Positions 19,735 to 29,661 of a stretch of 64,000 nucleotides of DNA are shown here, piece after piece; positions within the stretch are counted from its first letter, which is position 1, and each line of letters opens with the position of its first letter. Where the stretch lies: the NCBI GenBank assembly GCA_039830015.1, contig CP140033.1, positions 186,001 to 250,000 of the forward strand, read 5' to 3'. The notes under the pieces are model-generated. The model saw only the letters and a list, made by a program, of their open reading frames with translations. It did no database searches and was not told where the DNA came from. Both the position numbers and the translations under genes were made by a program. Source of the DNA: Buchnera aphidicola (Meitanaphis elongallis). Its GTDB lineage: Bacteria > Pseudomonadota > Gammaproteobacteria > Enterobacterales > Enterobacteriaceae.

Positions 19735-21027
19735 TTATTTTTTTAGTAGAAATTTTTTTAATATAGAGAAGCGAGGGCAGATATTATACGATAATAATGG
19801 TAATTCAACTCGGTTAGCTAATTCTAAAGGTAAAGATAGAGTTATATTTAATATTTTTTCTACGGTTTGTTTAAATTTAGATGGATGTGCAGTACCTAAA
19901 AACAAACCAAATTCGTTATCTTTTAATTTGTTTTTTAACAAATTATATGCTACTGCTGCATGTGGTTCTGAAATATAACCATTTTTTTTTAGATTTTTTA
20001 AGCTATCTTCTGTTGAACTATCAGAAACACTGCCAAATCCTAATTTTTTTAAAGACCAAGATTTTCTTTTGCATAGTTCTTCTACTCTTGGCCAATTGCT
20101 TGGTTGACTAATATCCATTGCATTAGAAATGGTTGATATAGTTTTTTTAGGTAACCATTTTCCTGTATTAAGAAATCTTGGAATTGTATCATTAGAATTA
20201 GTAGCTGCTATAAATGATTTTATAGGGAGTCCTAAAGATTTTGCTAGTAATCCTGCGGTAATATTACCAAAGTTTCCACAAGGAACAGATATAACTAAAT
20301 TTTTTTTTTGTGTACTATTAATTAAAGAAAATGCTTCGAAATAATAACATATTTGCGCGAATAACCTACTAATGTTAATTGAATTTGCTGAGTTTAGTCC
20401 TATAGATTTTTTTAGTTCGTGATCTTGAAAGGCTTGTTTGACTAAATTTTGGCATTCATCAAAACTTCCATTTACTGAAATAGTCGTTATGTTTTCTCCT
20501 AATGTACAGAATAGTTTTTCTTGAAGTTCACTAATTTTCCCTTTAGGATATAAAATTATAACTCTTACATTTTTCATTTTGTAAAATGCATGAGCAACTG
20601 CAGCTCCAGTGTCTCCAGATGTAGCTGTTAAAATTGTTATAGTTTCATTTTTATCATGATTAAGAAAGTAAATAATTTGCGCCATAAATCTTGCTCCGAA
20701 ATCTTTAAAGGCTAGTGTAGGGCCATGAAAAAGTTCTAAACAAGCTATGTTTTCTGTAATTGGGACGATTATTGGAGTGGTGCAAGAAAATGCTGTATTT
20801 ACTTGTTCCGATAACTTTGAACTACAGATTTCTTTTCCTATAATCATAGATAATATTTTACTGCTTCGTTTTAAAAAGTTCATTTCTAATAATTCTAATA
20901 GTTTTTCATATGGAATTATTGGCAATTTTTTTGGAAAAAATAGTCCTTGTTTTTCTCCTAGTCCAAGTTTCACAGCTTTTGAAAAGCTAACTTCTTCTTG
21001 TATATTTTTTAGGTTATAAAGTTTCAT
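19735..21027 (-). CDS. thrC: Threonine synthase
   Basis: PLP enzyme converting O-phosphohomoserine to threonine. The PLP lysine is in HGPTLAFKDFGARFMAQ, and the phosphate-binding ATSGDTGAA follows. 430 aa. It starts 3 nt after the thrB stop, so the last gene of thrA-thrB-thrC is tightly coupled. Threonine is an essential amino acid for an insect host, so keeping the whole pathway fits nutritional provisioning. Confidence 0.97.
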   Translation of the reverse strand: MKLYNLKNIQEEVSFSKAVKLGLGEKQGLFFPKKLPIIPYEKLLELLEMNFLKRSSKILSMIIGKEICSSKLSEQVNTAFSCTTPIIVPITENIACLELFHGPTLAFKDFGARFMAQIIYFLNHDKNETITILTATSGDTGAAVAHAFYKMKNVRVIILYPKGKISELQEKLFCTLGENITTISVNGSFDECQNLVKQAFQDHELKKSIGLNSANSINISRLFAQICYYFEAFSLINSTQKKNLVISVPCGNFGNITAGLLAKSLGLPIKSFIAATNSNDTIPRFLNTGKWLPKKTISTISNAMDISQPSNWPRVEELCKRKSWSLKKLGFGSVSDSSTEDSLKNLKKNGYISEPHAAVAYNLLKNKLKDNEFGLFLGTAHPSKFKQTVEKILNITLSLPLELANRVELPLLSYNICPRFSILKKFLLKK

Positions 21028-21030
21028 TGA

Positions 21031-21960
21031 TTATCCTATTTGACGGGTTCCTATAGTATCTAGTTTACAAATGTGAACAAATCCTTTATTGGTTTGAAGA
21101 TAATTTTTATTGAGCCATTTTTGTATGTTCTTTGCAATTTTTAAATTATCTGAAATAGCAAAAATTGTTGGTCCAGATCCTGATATCCCACATCCTATAG
21201 CTCCTATTTTTTTTATTTCTTTTTTGGTTTTTAAGAAATTAGGTAATAGTTTAATTCGATATGGTTCAGCAATAACATCGTTCATAAGTTGTGAAGCTAA
21301 TATAGGTTGTTTTGTATATAAAGAATGAATAAATCCAGCTAGGTACCTACTATGTTTAATACAAATGTCTTTACTATATTTTAAAGGTAACATGGTTCTA
21401 GCGTCTGCTGTTGTTATTTTTATTCCAGGCCAAGCGATAATCCATAACCAATTTTCAAAAATAGGTAATTTTTGACATATGATGTTGTTTTTATTGATTA
21501 TTAATTGTAATCCACCTAAAAAACATGGTGCAACGTTGTCATAGTGTATACTACCAGATATTTGACCTTCTAGTTTTCCCATTAGAAGTAATAATTCTGT
21601 TTTTTTTATTGGATGGTTGAAATATGTATTCATAGCAGTGATAGAAGCAACTACGGAGCAAGCGCTAGATCCTAATCCTGATCCAATTGGCATATTTTTT
21701 TCGAGAACAATAGTAATTGGAAGATTTTTTTTAAGAAGGGAACAAAAGTAAGTCCAACACTTCCAAACTATATTATTATCAACATTTTTTGGTAATTGGT
21801 GTGAGAAAGTGCCTTTGTTTATTAAACTAAATGTTTTTGAAGGAGTGATTGTAACGACATCTCCTAAAAATGATCCATCTATCGGTGCAATTGCAGCACC
21901 TAATACGTCAAATCCAACGCCTACATTTCCAATTGACGCAGGAGAATAAATTTTTATCAT
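21031..21960 (-). CDS. thrB: Homoserine kinase
   Basis: GHMP-family kinase that phosphorylates homoserine. The ATP-binding motif is [13 protein letters not shown], and the third GHMP motif [14 protein letters not shown] is near residue 240. 309 aa versus 310 in E. coli. It begins 19 nt after thrA and ends 3 nt before thrC. Confidence 0.97.
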   Translation of the reverse strand: MIKIYSPASIGNVGVGFDVLGAAIAPIDGSFLGDVVTITPSKTFSLINKGTFSHQLPKNVDNNIVWKCWTYFCSLLKKNLPITIVLEKNMPIGSGLGSSACSVVASITAMNTYFNHPIKKTELLLLMGKLEGQISGSIHYDNVAPCFLGGLQLIINKNNIICQKLPIFENWLWIIAWPGIKITTADARTMLPLKYSKDICIKHSRYLAGFIHSLYTKQPILASQLMNDVIAEPYRIKLLPNFLKTKKEIKKIGAIGCGISGSGPTIFAISDNLKIAKNIQKWLNKNYLQTNKGFVHICKLDTIGTRQIG

Positions 21961-21979
21961 TTATTTAAGCTCTCCTTAT

Positions 21980-24427
21980 TTATAACAATGTTCGCAATAT
22001 ATCAGAAAATACTCCAGCAGCAGTCACGCTGTTTCCTGCTCCATATCCTCTTAATACTAGTGGGATGGGATGATAGTATTTACTATAGAAAGCTAACGCG
22101 TTCTCTCCATTTTTAATTTCATATAGTGGATCGTTTTTATCAATTTCATCTAATTTTACTTGACATTGTCCTTTTTTTGTAATAATTCCAATAAATCTTA
22201 AAGTTTTTTTTAATTTTTGTGCATTTTTCATTCGGTTAGAAAACATTTGATCTAATTTTTTAAGTTGCATCATAAAATCATTTGTGTTTGAAAGATAGTT
22301 AAATTCATTAGGCAATATAGATTCAATTTTAACGTCTTTTAATTCTAATTTTATTCCTACTTCTCGAGCTAATATTAATAACTTTCGTGCTACATCTATT
22401 CCTGAAAGATCATCTTTTGGATTAGGCTCAGTAAGTCCGAGTTCTTGAGCTTGTTTTGTTGCTTCAGATAGCGATATGTTTTCTTCTAGCTTTCCAAAAA
22501 TAAAAGATAATGAACCTGATAAAATCCCTCTAAAATGTATTAGTTTATCTCCAGCATGAAGTAAATTTTTTAGATTGTCTATTATAGGTAAACCAGCTCC
22601 CACGTTAGTTTCATATAAAAATTGTTTTTTGGAATGTGAGGCAGCTGATCTAATGTCTTGATAGTATTTTAAGCTTGATGCATTGGCTTTTTTATTAGAT
22701 GTAACTACGTTGAATCCGTTAGTAAGCCATAGAAGATATTGATAAGCTATGTTTTGATCGGAAGTGCAGTCAACGACAACTGGATTTATTAGAGTATTGT
22801 TTTTAGAGAGATTTATTATATCATTTACATTGCATGAATTAGTTGACATAGAAAATTTTTTGTTCCAATCATTTAAGTCAATTCCTTGCATGTTTTTTAG
22901 AAATATTTTGGAATTTGCAATTCCACAAACTTTTAAATCTATATTTTTTGATTTTAACCAATTTTGTTGTGTTTTTATCTGATTTAATAAGGTTGCACCT
23001 ACACCACCAATTCCAATTAAAAACAATTCGATTGTTCTAAATTTTGTAAATAAAATATGATGTATTGTTTGTATACTAGATACAGTGAAATCATTATTTA
23101 TTACTATTGAAATGGAATTTTCAGAAGATCCTTGTATAATAGCAAATATATCTATATTAGTTTTAGATAGTGCTAAGAATATTTTTGAAAAAGTATTTTG
23201 TTGAGTTTTTATTTTTGATCCTATTATAGATAAAATGGCTAATTTTTTTATTATTTTTATGGGATTTAACAATTTATTTTTTAATTCTAATTGAAATTCA
23301 TTTTTTAATATGTTGCGAGCTTGTTTCATACAACTTTGAGGTATACAAAAATTGATATTATTTTGTGGAGAAGATTGCGTAATTAGTATTATCTCGATAC
23401 CGTTTAAAGACATTGCAGATAAGATTCGAGATGCTACTGCAAGCATGTTACTTATTTCTGATCCAGAAATATAAAACATAACTATGTCATTTAAATAGGT
23501 AATTCCTTTTATAGGAATTGTAGTATTATCAGAGTTTTTGCATATTATGGTACCTTCAGAACATGGATTGTCAGTGTTTTTGATTAAGCATGGAATTTGA
23601 AATTTTTTAAGTGGAGAAATAGTTTTTGGATGTAGTACCTTTGCTCCGAAATAAGAAAATTCTATAGCTTCTTGATATGAAAGGAATTTTAATAGTTTAG
23701 CGTTGTGTACAGTTTTTGGATCGCATGTATATATTCCATCTACGTCTGTCCAAATTTCACAAATAGTTCCTTTTAAACAAATAGATAAGATAGCTGCGGA
23801 ATAATCGGATCCATTTCTTCCTAAGGTTACTAGATTTTTTTCTTTGTTTCCAGCAATAAATCCCGCCATTAATATAATATGATCACTAGGTATATGTAGT
23901 GAATTAATTTTTTTTGTAGACGCGTAAATGTCAATAGTAGAGTCTAAATAATTTCCTATTGCAACTAGACTTTTTACGGGATTAATAATGGTAATTTTTT
24001 GGAATGTAGATTTTAAAATATTTTCCATAATAGCTACAGATAGTAGTTCTCCATAACATATTATTTTAGCACGAATGTTATCTGGACATTGGTTCAATAA
24101 ATTTATTCCATCAAAAATACGTTTTAATTTTGAAAATTTGTTATTTATAATTTCTGTAACTGTATTATATGAGAAATTGTTTTGTTTTTTATTTATATTA
24201 AAAGTTATTTTAGAAAAAATGTTTTTTATTACAGTTATATCAGATAATACATTTTTTTTATTGATTGCTTTTTCAATGGTATTGACCAAAAAATTAGTAA
24301 CTTTTTCTGGTGCAGAAAGTACAACCGCTATTTGTTCTTTTTTAAAGTTTCTTTTAATAATTTTAGCTACAGATAAAAATTTCGTTGCATTGGAAAGTGA
24401 AGTTCCACCAAACTTGAGTATTTTCAT
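21980..24427 (-). CDS. thrA: Bifunctional aspartokinase I / homoserine dehydrogenase I
   Basis: Catalyses the first and third steps from aspartate to threonine. Domains in order: aspartokinase (start KFGGTSLSNATKF; GRNGSDYSAAIL), the central ACT regulatory pair with IIQGSSENSISIVI, which corresponds to the threonine-binding region, then homoserine dehydrogenase (GIGGVGATLL nucleotide loop; NVGAGLP; SGILSGSLSFIFG; DDLSGIDVARK). 815 aa. ATG 24427 aligns with the E. coli start MRVLKFGG; the frame runs on to 24496 but that extension looks non-coding. No thr leader peptide or attenuator hairpin is visible upstream. Confidence 0.96.
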   Translation of the reverse strand: MKILKFGGTSLSNATKFLSVAKIIKRNFKKEQIAVVLSAPEKVTNFLVNTIEKAINKKNVLSDITVIKNIFSKITFNINKKQNNFSYNTVTEIINNKFSKLKRIFDGINLLNQCPDNIRAKIICYGELLSVAIMENILKSTFQKITIINPVKSLVAIGNYLDSTIDIYASTKKINSLHIPSDHIILMAGFIAGNKEKNLVTLGRNGSDYSAAILSICLKGTICEIWTDVDGIYTCDPKTVHNAKLLKFLSYQEAIEFSYFGAKVLHPKTISPLKKFQIPCLIKNTDNPCSEGTIICKNSDNTTIPIKGITYLNDIVMFYISGSEISNMLAVASRILSAMSLNGIEIILITQSSPQNNINFCIPQSCMKQARNILKNEFQLELKNKLLNPIKIIKKLAILSIIGSKIKTQQNTFSKIFLALSKTNIDIFAIIQGSSENSISIVINNDFTVSSIQTIHHILFTKFRTIELFLIGIGGVGATLLNQIKTQQNWLKSKNIDLKVCGIANSKIFLKNMQGIDLNDWNKKFSMSTNSCNVNDIINLSKNNTLINPVVVDCTSDQNIAYQYLLWLTNGFNVVTSNKKANASSLKYYQDIRSAASHSKKQFLYETNVGAGLPIIDNLKNLLHAGDKLIHFRGILSGSLSFIFGKLEENISLSEATKQAQELGLTEPNPKDDLSGIDVARKLLILAREVGIKLELKDVKIESILPNEFNYLSNTNDFMMQLKKLDQMFSNRMKNAQKLKKTLRFIGIITKKGQCQVKLDEIDKNDPLYEIKNGENALAFYSKYYHPIPLVLRGYGAGNSVTAAGVFSDILRTLL

Positions 24428-25057
24428 GTTTGAAGTATTCCTGAAATAATATAAGAAAAGCCCACACTTGGCAAAAGGGTAAGCTCTTTTTTGCATATAT
24501 AGTTTAGTTTAGATTAATTTTAAGTATATTATTAGACATAAATATATGCTTATGAATAAAAATTATTTATGTTTTTATTTTTAAAGATATACATTATTCT
24601 TAATAACTATTTGTAATTTAAAATATATTGAACTCATTATTACAGTATGATATCGAATTTATTATTTAATATATTACCATATCTATGGTAAAAATATTTT
24701 TTATTTAATAAAATATGTAAGACATTTATAAAAATATGTTTTCTAAAATAGAATATTTATCTTGAAGATATTCATACTATATATAATAATAAAATTATAA
24801 AATAAATTTTAATTATATTAGTCATTTTCTTAATTTTTATATATTTTTTATATTACTAAATTAATGTAACAGAAATCTAGTTTAGTTTGAGTTGTTATAT
24901 TTAAATTGAATTGAATATGTTTATTAATGAGTTAAAACGGAAATTGTTAAAATTATAAGAGAACAGTAGTAATGAAATAATTTTATTTTATTAATAAATA
25001 TAGATAAAATACTTATGTAGATAAATTTCATATGGTACATTTTAATATGGAATGAAA
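24428..25057. other. Intergenic region dksA-thrA, no gene seen
   Basis: About 630 bp of very AT-rich DNA. In the better-known Buchnera gene order, as I recall it, hpt, panC and panB lie here; I cannot recognise any remnant. A small hairpin at 24674-24691 is the only structure. The thrA promoter must lie in the proximal part. Confidence 0.5.
24674..24691. terminator. Orphan hairpin in the dksA-thrA gap
   Basis: TTACCAT (24674-24680) pairs perfectly with ATGGTAA (24685-24691) around loop ATCT; on the plus strand it is followed by AAAATATTTTTT. No gene abuts it, so it may be the leftover terminator of a lost gene. Confidence 0.35.
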
Positions 25058-25082
25058 GTGAAACGGGTAGAATCCCGTTCAC
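25058..25082 (-). terminator. Terminator of dksA
   Basis: Arms GTGAAACGGG (25058-25067) and CCCGTTCAC (25074-25082) pair with a single bulged A around loop TAGAAT. Its several G-C pairs are conspicuous in this genome. It lies 28 bp past the dksA stop, and TTTCATT follows on the minus strand. Confidence 0.7.
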
Positions 25083-25109
25083 TATGATATTTTTAATTAC
25101 ATAAAATGT

Positions 25110-25565
25110 TTATCCTAGCATTTGTTTTTCTCTAATCTCTGCTAATGTTTTGCAATCTATGCATAAATTAGCAGTAGGTCGTGCTTCTAATCTTCGTATT
25201 CCAATTTCTACTCCACACGAATCACAATATCCAAAGTCATTTTCTTCAACTTTTTTTAAGGTTTTTTCTATTTTATCTATTAATTTTCTTTCTCTATCTC
25301 GATGACGTAATTCAAAACTAAATTCTTCTTCTTGCACAGCTCGATCTATAGGATCTGGAAAATTTGTAGCTTTTTCTTGTGTGTATAATTTTTTTTGAGG
25401 TATGTTGTTTTTTAGTTGAGCAGCCCAAGCTAGAAGGATTTTTTTAAAATGATTAATCTGTTTCATATTCATATATTTTTCATTTTTTGAATTTTCATAA
25501 GGTTGTACTCCTGCCATAAACAGTATACTTAGAGAAGATCTTTTTTTATTTTTTTCTTTTTGCAT
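25110..25565 (-). CDS. dksA: RNA polymerase-binding transcription factor DksA
   Basis: Binds the secondary channel of RNA polymerase and acts with ppGpp. The coiled-coil with the DxxDxA tip appears as [15 protein letters not shown], and the zinc finger as [19 protein letters not shown] followed by CIDC. The end EIREKQMLG matches E. coli. I chose ATG 25565 ([11 protein letters not shown]), which has GGAA 6 nt upstream; an in-frame ATG at 25577 overlaps that site. One of very few transcription regulators in the window, so it is likely a global rather than an operon-specific control. Confidence 0.95.
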   Translation of the reverse strand: MQKEKNKKRSSLSILFMAGVQPYENSKNEKYMNMKQINHFKKILLAWAAQLKNNIPQKKLYTQEKATNFPDPIDRAVQEEEFSFELRHRDRERKLIDKIEKTLKKVEENDFGYCDSCGVEIGIRRLEARPTANLCIDCKTLAEIREKQMLG

Positions 25566-25915
25566 AACATATTCCATAAATATATTGCATTTGAAACAAA
25601 AAATTTAACTTCATAGTTTTATAGTAGACGTTTTTAATGCAACATGTGAAGTTAATCTATGTTATTTATTTTATACAGAAATTATCATATTTTATGATAG
25701 AAAAATAATTTTATGTGCAAAATTTTTTAATTTTTATAATGTATTAATAATATCAAAATATAAATTTGTTGTAAATTTTATACTTTTTAAAAATAAATTT
25801 ATTATTTAAAGTAACGAGTATTACATAAATTAGATTAATTGTAATAATTAATTGCATAGTTATTATAGATAATAGAATAATATTTTAGATTTTTCATTGT
25901 AGCTTAGGATATTTT
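25566..25915. other. Intergenic region dksA-truA, no gene seen
   Basis: About 350 bp between divergent genes. AT-rich, no recognisable coding remnant and no tRNA. It should contain the two divergent promoters; I could not assign boxes with confidence. Confidence 0.5.
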
Positions 25916-26719
25916 ATGAATAGAACAGTTAATTATGTAAAAATTGCATTAGGGATTGAATATCAAGGTAGTAATTATCATGGGTGGCAATATCAAAAGT
26001 CAGCATTAAATGTTCAAGAAAAATTAGAATCAGCATTATCAACTATAGCTGATCATAGAATAAATGTTTTTTGTGCAGGAAGAACTGATTCTGGTGTGCA
26101 TAGTACTGGGCAGGTAGTTCATTTTTATACCTCTTCTGTAAGAAGTCGTAGTTCTTGGATTTTTGGAGTAAATCGATACTTACCAAGAGATATCTCTGTG
26201 CTATGGAAGAAAGAAGTCCCGGAATTTTTTCATGCGCGTCATAGTGCTTTATCTCGTAGATATCGTTATATAATTTATAATTATAAATATCGTTCATCTA
26301 TTTTTTCGAAGGGATTATATAATTTTTATAAAAAGTTAGATATTTCAAAGATGAATCGTGCTGCTCAATATTTGATTGGTGAACACGATTTTACTTCATT
26401 TAGAGCTATTAATTGTCAATCAGTTAGTTCTATTCGTAAAATTATATCTTTAAAAGTGTTTAGCATACATCGATTAGTAATTATTGATATTACGGCAAAT
26501 GCTTTTTTATATCATATGGTGCGTAATATTGTAGGATGTTTAATGGAAATAGGTGTTTCTAAACGCAGTGAACATTGGATAAAGGAATTGTTGTTATCTA
26601 AGGATAGACGGTTGGCATCTCCTACGGCTAAACCTGAAGGTTTATATTTGGTAAAAGTAACTTATCCTAATATTTTTAATTTACCGAATACGTCGATTGG
26701 TCCTTTTTTCATATATTAA
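25916..26719 (+). CDS. truA: tRNA pseudouridine(38-40) synthase
   Basis: Makes pseudouridine at positions 38-40 of the tRNA anticodon arm. The catalytic Asp is in CAGRTDSGVHSTGQVVHF, the N-terminal motif is YQGSNYHGWQYQ and the C-terminal motif is FLYHMVRNIVGCL. 267 aa versus 270. Followed by a small hairpin and then mrcB in the same direction. Confidence 0.96.
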   Translation: MNRTVNYVKIALGIEYQGSNYHGWQYQKSALNVQEKLESALSTIADHRINVFCAGRTDSGVHSTGQVVHFYTSSVRSRSSWIFGVNRYLPRDISVLWKKEVPEFFHARHSALSRRYRYIIYNYKYRSSIFSKGLYNFYKKLDISKMNRAAQYLIGEHDFTSFRAINCQSVSSIRKIISLKVFSIHRLVIIDITANAFLYHMVRNIVGCLMEIGVSKRSEHWIKELLLSKDRRLASPTAKPEGLYLVKVTYPNIFNLPNTSIGPFFIY

Positions 26720-26720
26720 T

Positions 26721-26739
26721 AAGTACAATATTAGTACTT
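26721..26739 (+). terminator. Small hairpin after truA
   Basis: AAGTAC (26721-26726) pairs with GTACTT (26734-26739), loop AATATTA, directly after the truA stop. Short stem and no U tract, so weak evidence. Confidence 0.3.
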
Positions 26740-26898
26740 TACATAAATATTTATGTATTTTTTGAAGCTTTGAAAAAGTATATTTTATGATGTTTCAATT
26801 AATGATTTTTATTAGAATTATTAGTTGTTTTTCGTAATTTATTTTTCACGTTTGTATTTTTAAGATTTTTGTGCAAAATTTTAGAGGTTAATTAGTAA

Positions 26899-29127
26899 AT
26901 GCGTAAAATAAACATAAAATTGAACGCAGTTTATTTAGCTATGACTTTTTTAATATTATTTATTTTAATAATAATATATGGATTTTTTTTATACATTAAA
27001 ATTACTACTTTCATAGATAGAAGGATATGGCAATTTCCTACGTTAGTATATAGTAGAATAATTACTTTAGAACCTGGAAATTATTATACTAAACAGGATA
27101 TGATTTCTATATTAAAAGGAATGCAATATCAACATGTATCTATGTTAAAACAACCTGGAGAATTTGTTGTAAAAAAAAATAGTATAACCTTAATAAGGCG
27201 GTCTTTTGATTTTCCTGATGGAATAGAAGAGAAAATTTGTGCTAAATTATATTTTTCTAGTGATAAACTAATAAAAATTAAAAATGTATTTAATAATCAT
27301 AATTTTAGTATATTAAGGTTAGATCCTCAGTTAATTACTATATTACATCCTCCTAATGGAGAACAGAGGCTTTTTTTGCCTAGAAAATATTATCCTAAAA
27401 TGTTGATTGATGTGTTATTGACTGTAGAAGATCGATATTTTTATCATCATGATGGAATAAATGTTTATTCTATTTTTCGTGCTTTTTTAGCTAATATTAG
27501 TGCTGGGTGTACTATTCAAGGTGGAAGTACTCTTACTCAACAATTAGTAAAAAATTTGTTTTTAACTAATACTCGATCCTTATGGAGAAAAATAAATGAG
27601 ATATATATGGCGTTAATTATGGATTGGAAATATAGTAAAGATCGAATTTTAGAGTTATATTTGAATGAAGTATATTTGGGACAAGATGGAGGTAAACAAA
27701 TTAGAGGATTTCCATTAGCAAGTTTATACTATTTTGGTCGTCCCATAAATGAATTAAATCTTGATCAATGTGCACTATTAGTAGGTATGATGAAGGGGGC
27801 ATCTTTTTATAATCCTTGGAACAATCCTAAAATGGCATTAAATAGGCGTAATATAGTGTTACATATGTTATTGCAGCAAAATGTTATTAATAGTAATTTA
27901 TATAATGCTCTTATAGTAAAATCCTTAAAAGTTAAATCTCGAGGCGATATTATTTCGTCTCAAACTGCATTTTTGCAAATTGTTAAACAAGAATTGAAAG
28001 AAAAGTTAGGCGATAAAATTAAGAATTTATCAGGAATAAAAATTTTTACTACATTAGACCCAACGTCTCAAACATCTGCAGAGCACGCAATAGAACATGT
28101 TATACCTTTGTTAAAAAAGGAAAAGGATCTCGAAGATTTAGAAACAGCTATGGTGATTATTGATAGAATTAATGGGGAAATTCAAGGTGTCTTAGGTAGT
28201 TCTAATCCGAAAATTTTAGGATATAATCGCGCTATTCAAGCTCGTCGCTCAATTGGTTCATTGTCTAAACCTATAACGTATTTGACTGCTTTATCTCAGC
28301 CAGAAAAGTTCAATTTAAGTACTTGGATTTCAGATCAACCTATTGCTATAAAATTGAAGAATGGAAAATTATGGAAACCTCAAAATAACAATTTTAAGTT
28401 TTCTAAAAAAGTTATGTTGATTGATGCTTTGATTAACTCTATTAATATTCCTACAGTTCATTTAGGTATGCGATTAGGATTAGGGCAATTAGTCAAAACT
28501 TGGATAAAGTTAGGATTAAGTTGTGAACAAATACTTGCGATTCCTGCTATGTCTTTAGGTTCAATTAATTTAACCCCTATGGAAGTAGCTAAGGTATTTC
28601 AAGTTATAGCTAGTGGAGGTAATAGATCTCGTTTATTTGCTATTCAATCAATAATGTCTAATGAAGGCGTTACGATATATAGTCGTATTTCTCAATCTGA
28701 AAGAGTAACATCGGTACAAGCTACATATTTAATATTGTATGCTATGCAATCAGTTGTTAAGTATGGTACTGCAAAGCAGTTGGGAATGTCATTTAAAGAT
28801 GTTTCTATAGCAGGTAAAACAGGAACAACAAATGATTTAGTTGATAGTTGGTTTGTTGGAATTGATGGAAAACAAGTAGTAATAGTTTGGATTGGAAGAG
28901 ATAATAATAAATCTTCAAGATTCTATGGATCTTCTGGAGCTATGAAAGTTTATAATTATTATTTAAAACTTCATAAACCTCAATCTTTGATTTTAACTCC
29001 TCCCGAAAATGTTAATATGTTAAACATTAGTTTTGAAGGAGATATAGTGTGTAATACAAGTTCTGATAATAGATTTTATCGTCGTTTGCCAATATGGAAT
29101 AAAACTGGAGTAATTCTTTGCAATTAG
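26899..29127 (+). CDS. mrcB: Penicillin-binding protein 1b (bifunctional transglycosylase/transpeptidase)
   Basis: Polymerises and cross-links peptidoglycan in the periplasm. One membrane segment at about 11-33 follows a very short cytoplasmic N-terminus. A UB2H-like region is followed by the GT51 domain (TVEDRYFYHHDGIN, GGSTLTQQLVKNLFL, KDRILELYLNEVYLG) and the transpeptidase: SLSK (SIGSLSKPITYL), S-x-N in NSINIPTV and KTGTTND. 742 aa versus 844 for the E. coli long form; the difference is a shorter N-terminus and loss of the C-terminal extension. The only class A PBP in the window. Confidence 0.94.
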   Translation: MRKINIKLNAVYLAMTFLILFILIIIYGFFLYIKITTFIDRRIWQFPTLVYSRIITLEPGNYYTKQDMISILKGMQYQHVSMLKQPGEFVVKKNSITLIRRSFDFPDGIEEKICAKLYFSSDKLIKIKNVFNNHNFSILRLDPQLITILHPPNGEQRLFLPRKYYPKMLIDVLLTVEDRYFYHHDGINVYSIFRAFLANISAGCTIQGGSTLTQQLVKNLFLTNTRSLWRKINEIYMALIMDWKYSKDRILELYLNEVYLGQDGGKQIRGFPLASLYYFGRPINELNLDQCALLVGMMKGASFYNPWNNPKMALNRRNIVLHMLLQQNVINSNLYNALIVKSLKVKSRGDIISSQTAFLQIVKQELKEKLGDKIKNLSGIKIFTTLDPTSQTSAEHAIEHVIPLLKKEKDLEDLETAMVIIDRINGEIQGVLGSSNPKILGYNRAIQARRSIGSLSKPITYLTALSQPEKFNLSTWISDQPIAIKLKNGKLWKPQNNNFKFSKKVMLIDALINSINIPTVHLGMRLGLGQLVKTWIKLGLSCEQILAIPAMSLGSINLTPMEVAKVFQVIASGGNRSRLFAIQSIMSNEGVTIYSRISQSERVTSVQATYLILYAMQSVVKYGTAKQLGMSFKDVSIAGKTGTTNDLVDSWFVGIDGKQVVIVWIGRDNNKSSRFYGSSGAMKVYNYYLKLHKPQSLILTPPENVNMLNISFEGDIVCNTSSDNRFYRRLPIWNKTGVILCN

Positions 29128-29661
29128 ATATTTATCTGAAATAATTTTTAATAATTTTTTAGTAGGATAATGTTTAGCTAATTGTAATTAATTTTATGTA
29201 TTTAATAGTTTTTAGTAGAAATAAGGTAAATTTTGAGTAGTGTTTTAAAAAATTAAAACAATGGGTATTTTCATTACAATAATTACATAGCAATTTATTT
29301 TAATTTTTTGTTTTAAGAAAGTAACAACATTTTTAGTTTTAAATTTGAGTATATATTGTTTATAAACAAATATTGTGCATATGAATATGTAATGTCTAAC
29401 TTTTATTTATGATTATATATATAATATTTTTATAATTTTGTTTAAAATTGTTCAGAAATTTTATATAGAATTATTTATAACATATTTTATATTAGTTTTT
29501 CTATTTTAAATAATATATTAATGAGTCAAAATTACTTAATGACATATAGAAAATAGAGATAATTTCTACTTTTTGTGTGTTAAATGCTATTTATGTAATT
29601 TTTAATGAGCTTTTTATACAAAAGCATAACGTTTTAATATTCTATTTAAATATGAGTATAA
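29128..29661. other. Intergenic region mrcB-secA, no gene seen
   Basis: About 530 bp, AT-rich. E. coli has lpxC and secM before secA. I see no SecM-like arrest peptide (the F-x4-W-I-x4-G-I-R-A-G-P motif is absent) and no other coding remnant. Confidence 0.5.

Noticed and set aside
19676..19978. 100-codon plus-strand frame over the ychF/thrC junction
   Set aside because: It begins inside the terminator hairpins and then runs antisense through thrC.
24428..24496. In-frame upstream extension of thrA as a possible leader peptide
   Set aside because: It has no run of Thr/Ile codons and no attenuator hairpins follow; the GGAA before ATG 24427 supports the internal start.
29128..29661. secM-like arrest peptide before secA
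   Set aside because: No arrest motif and no open frame of the right kind; the region is featureless.
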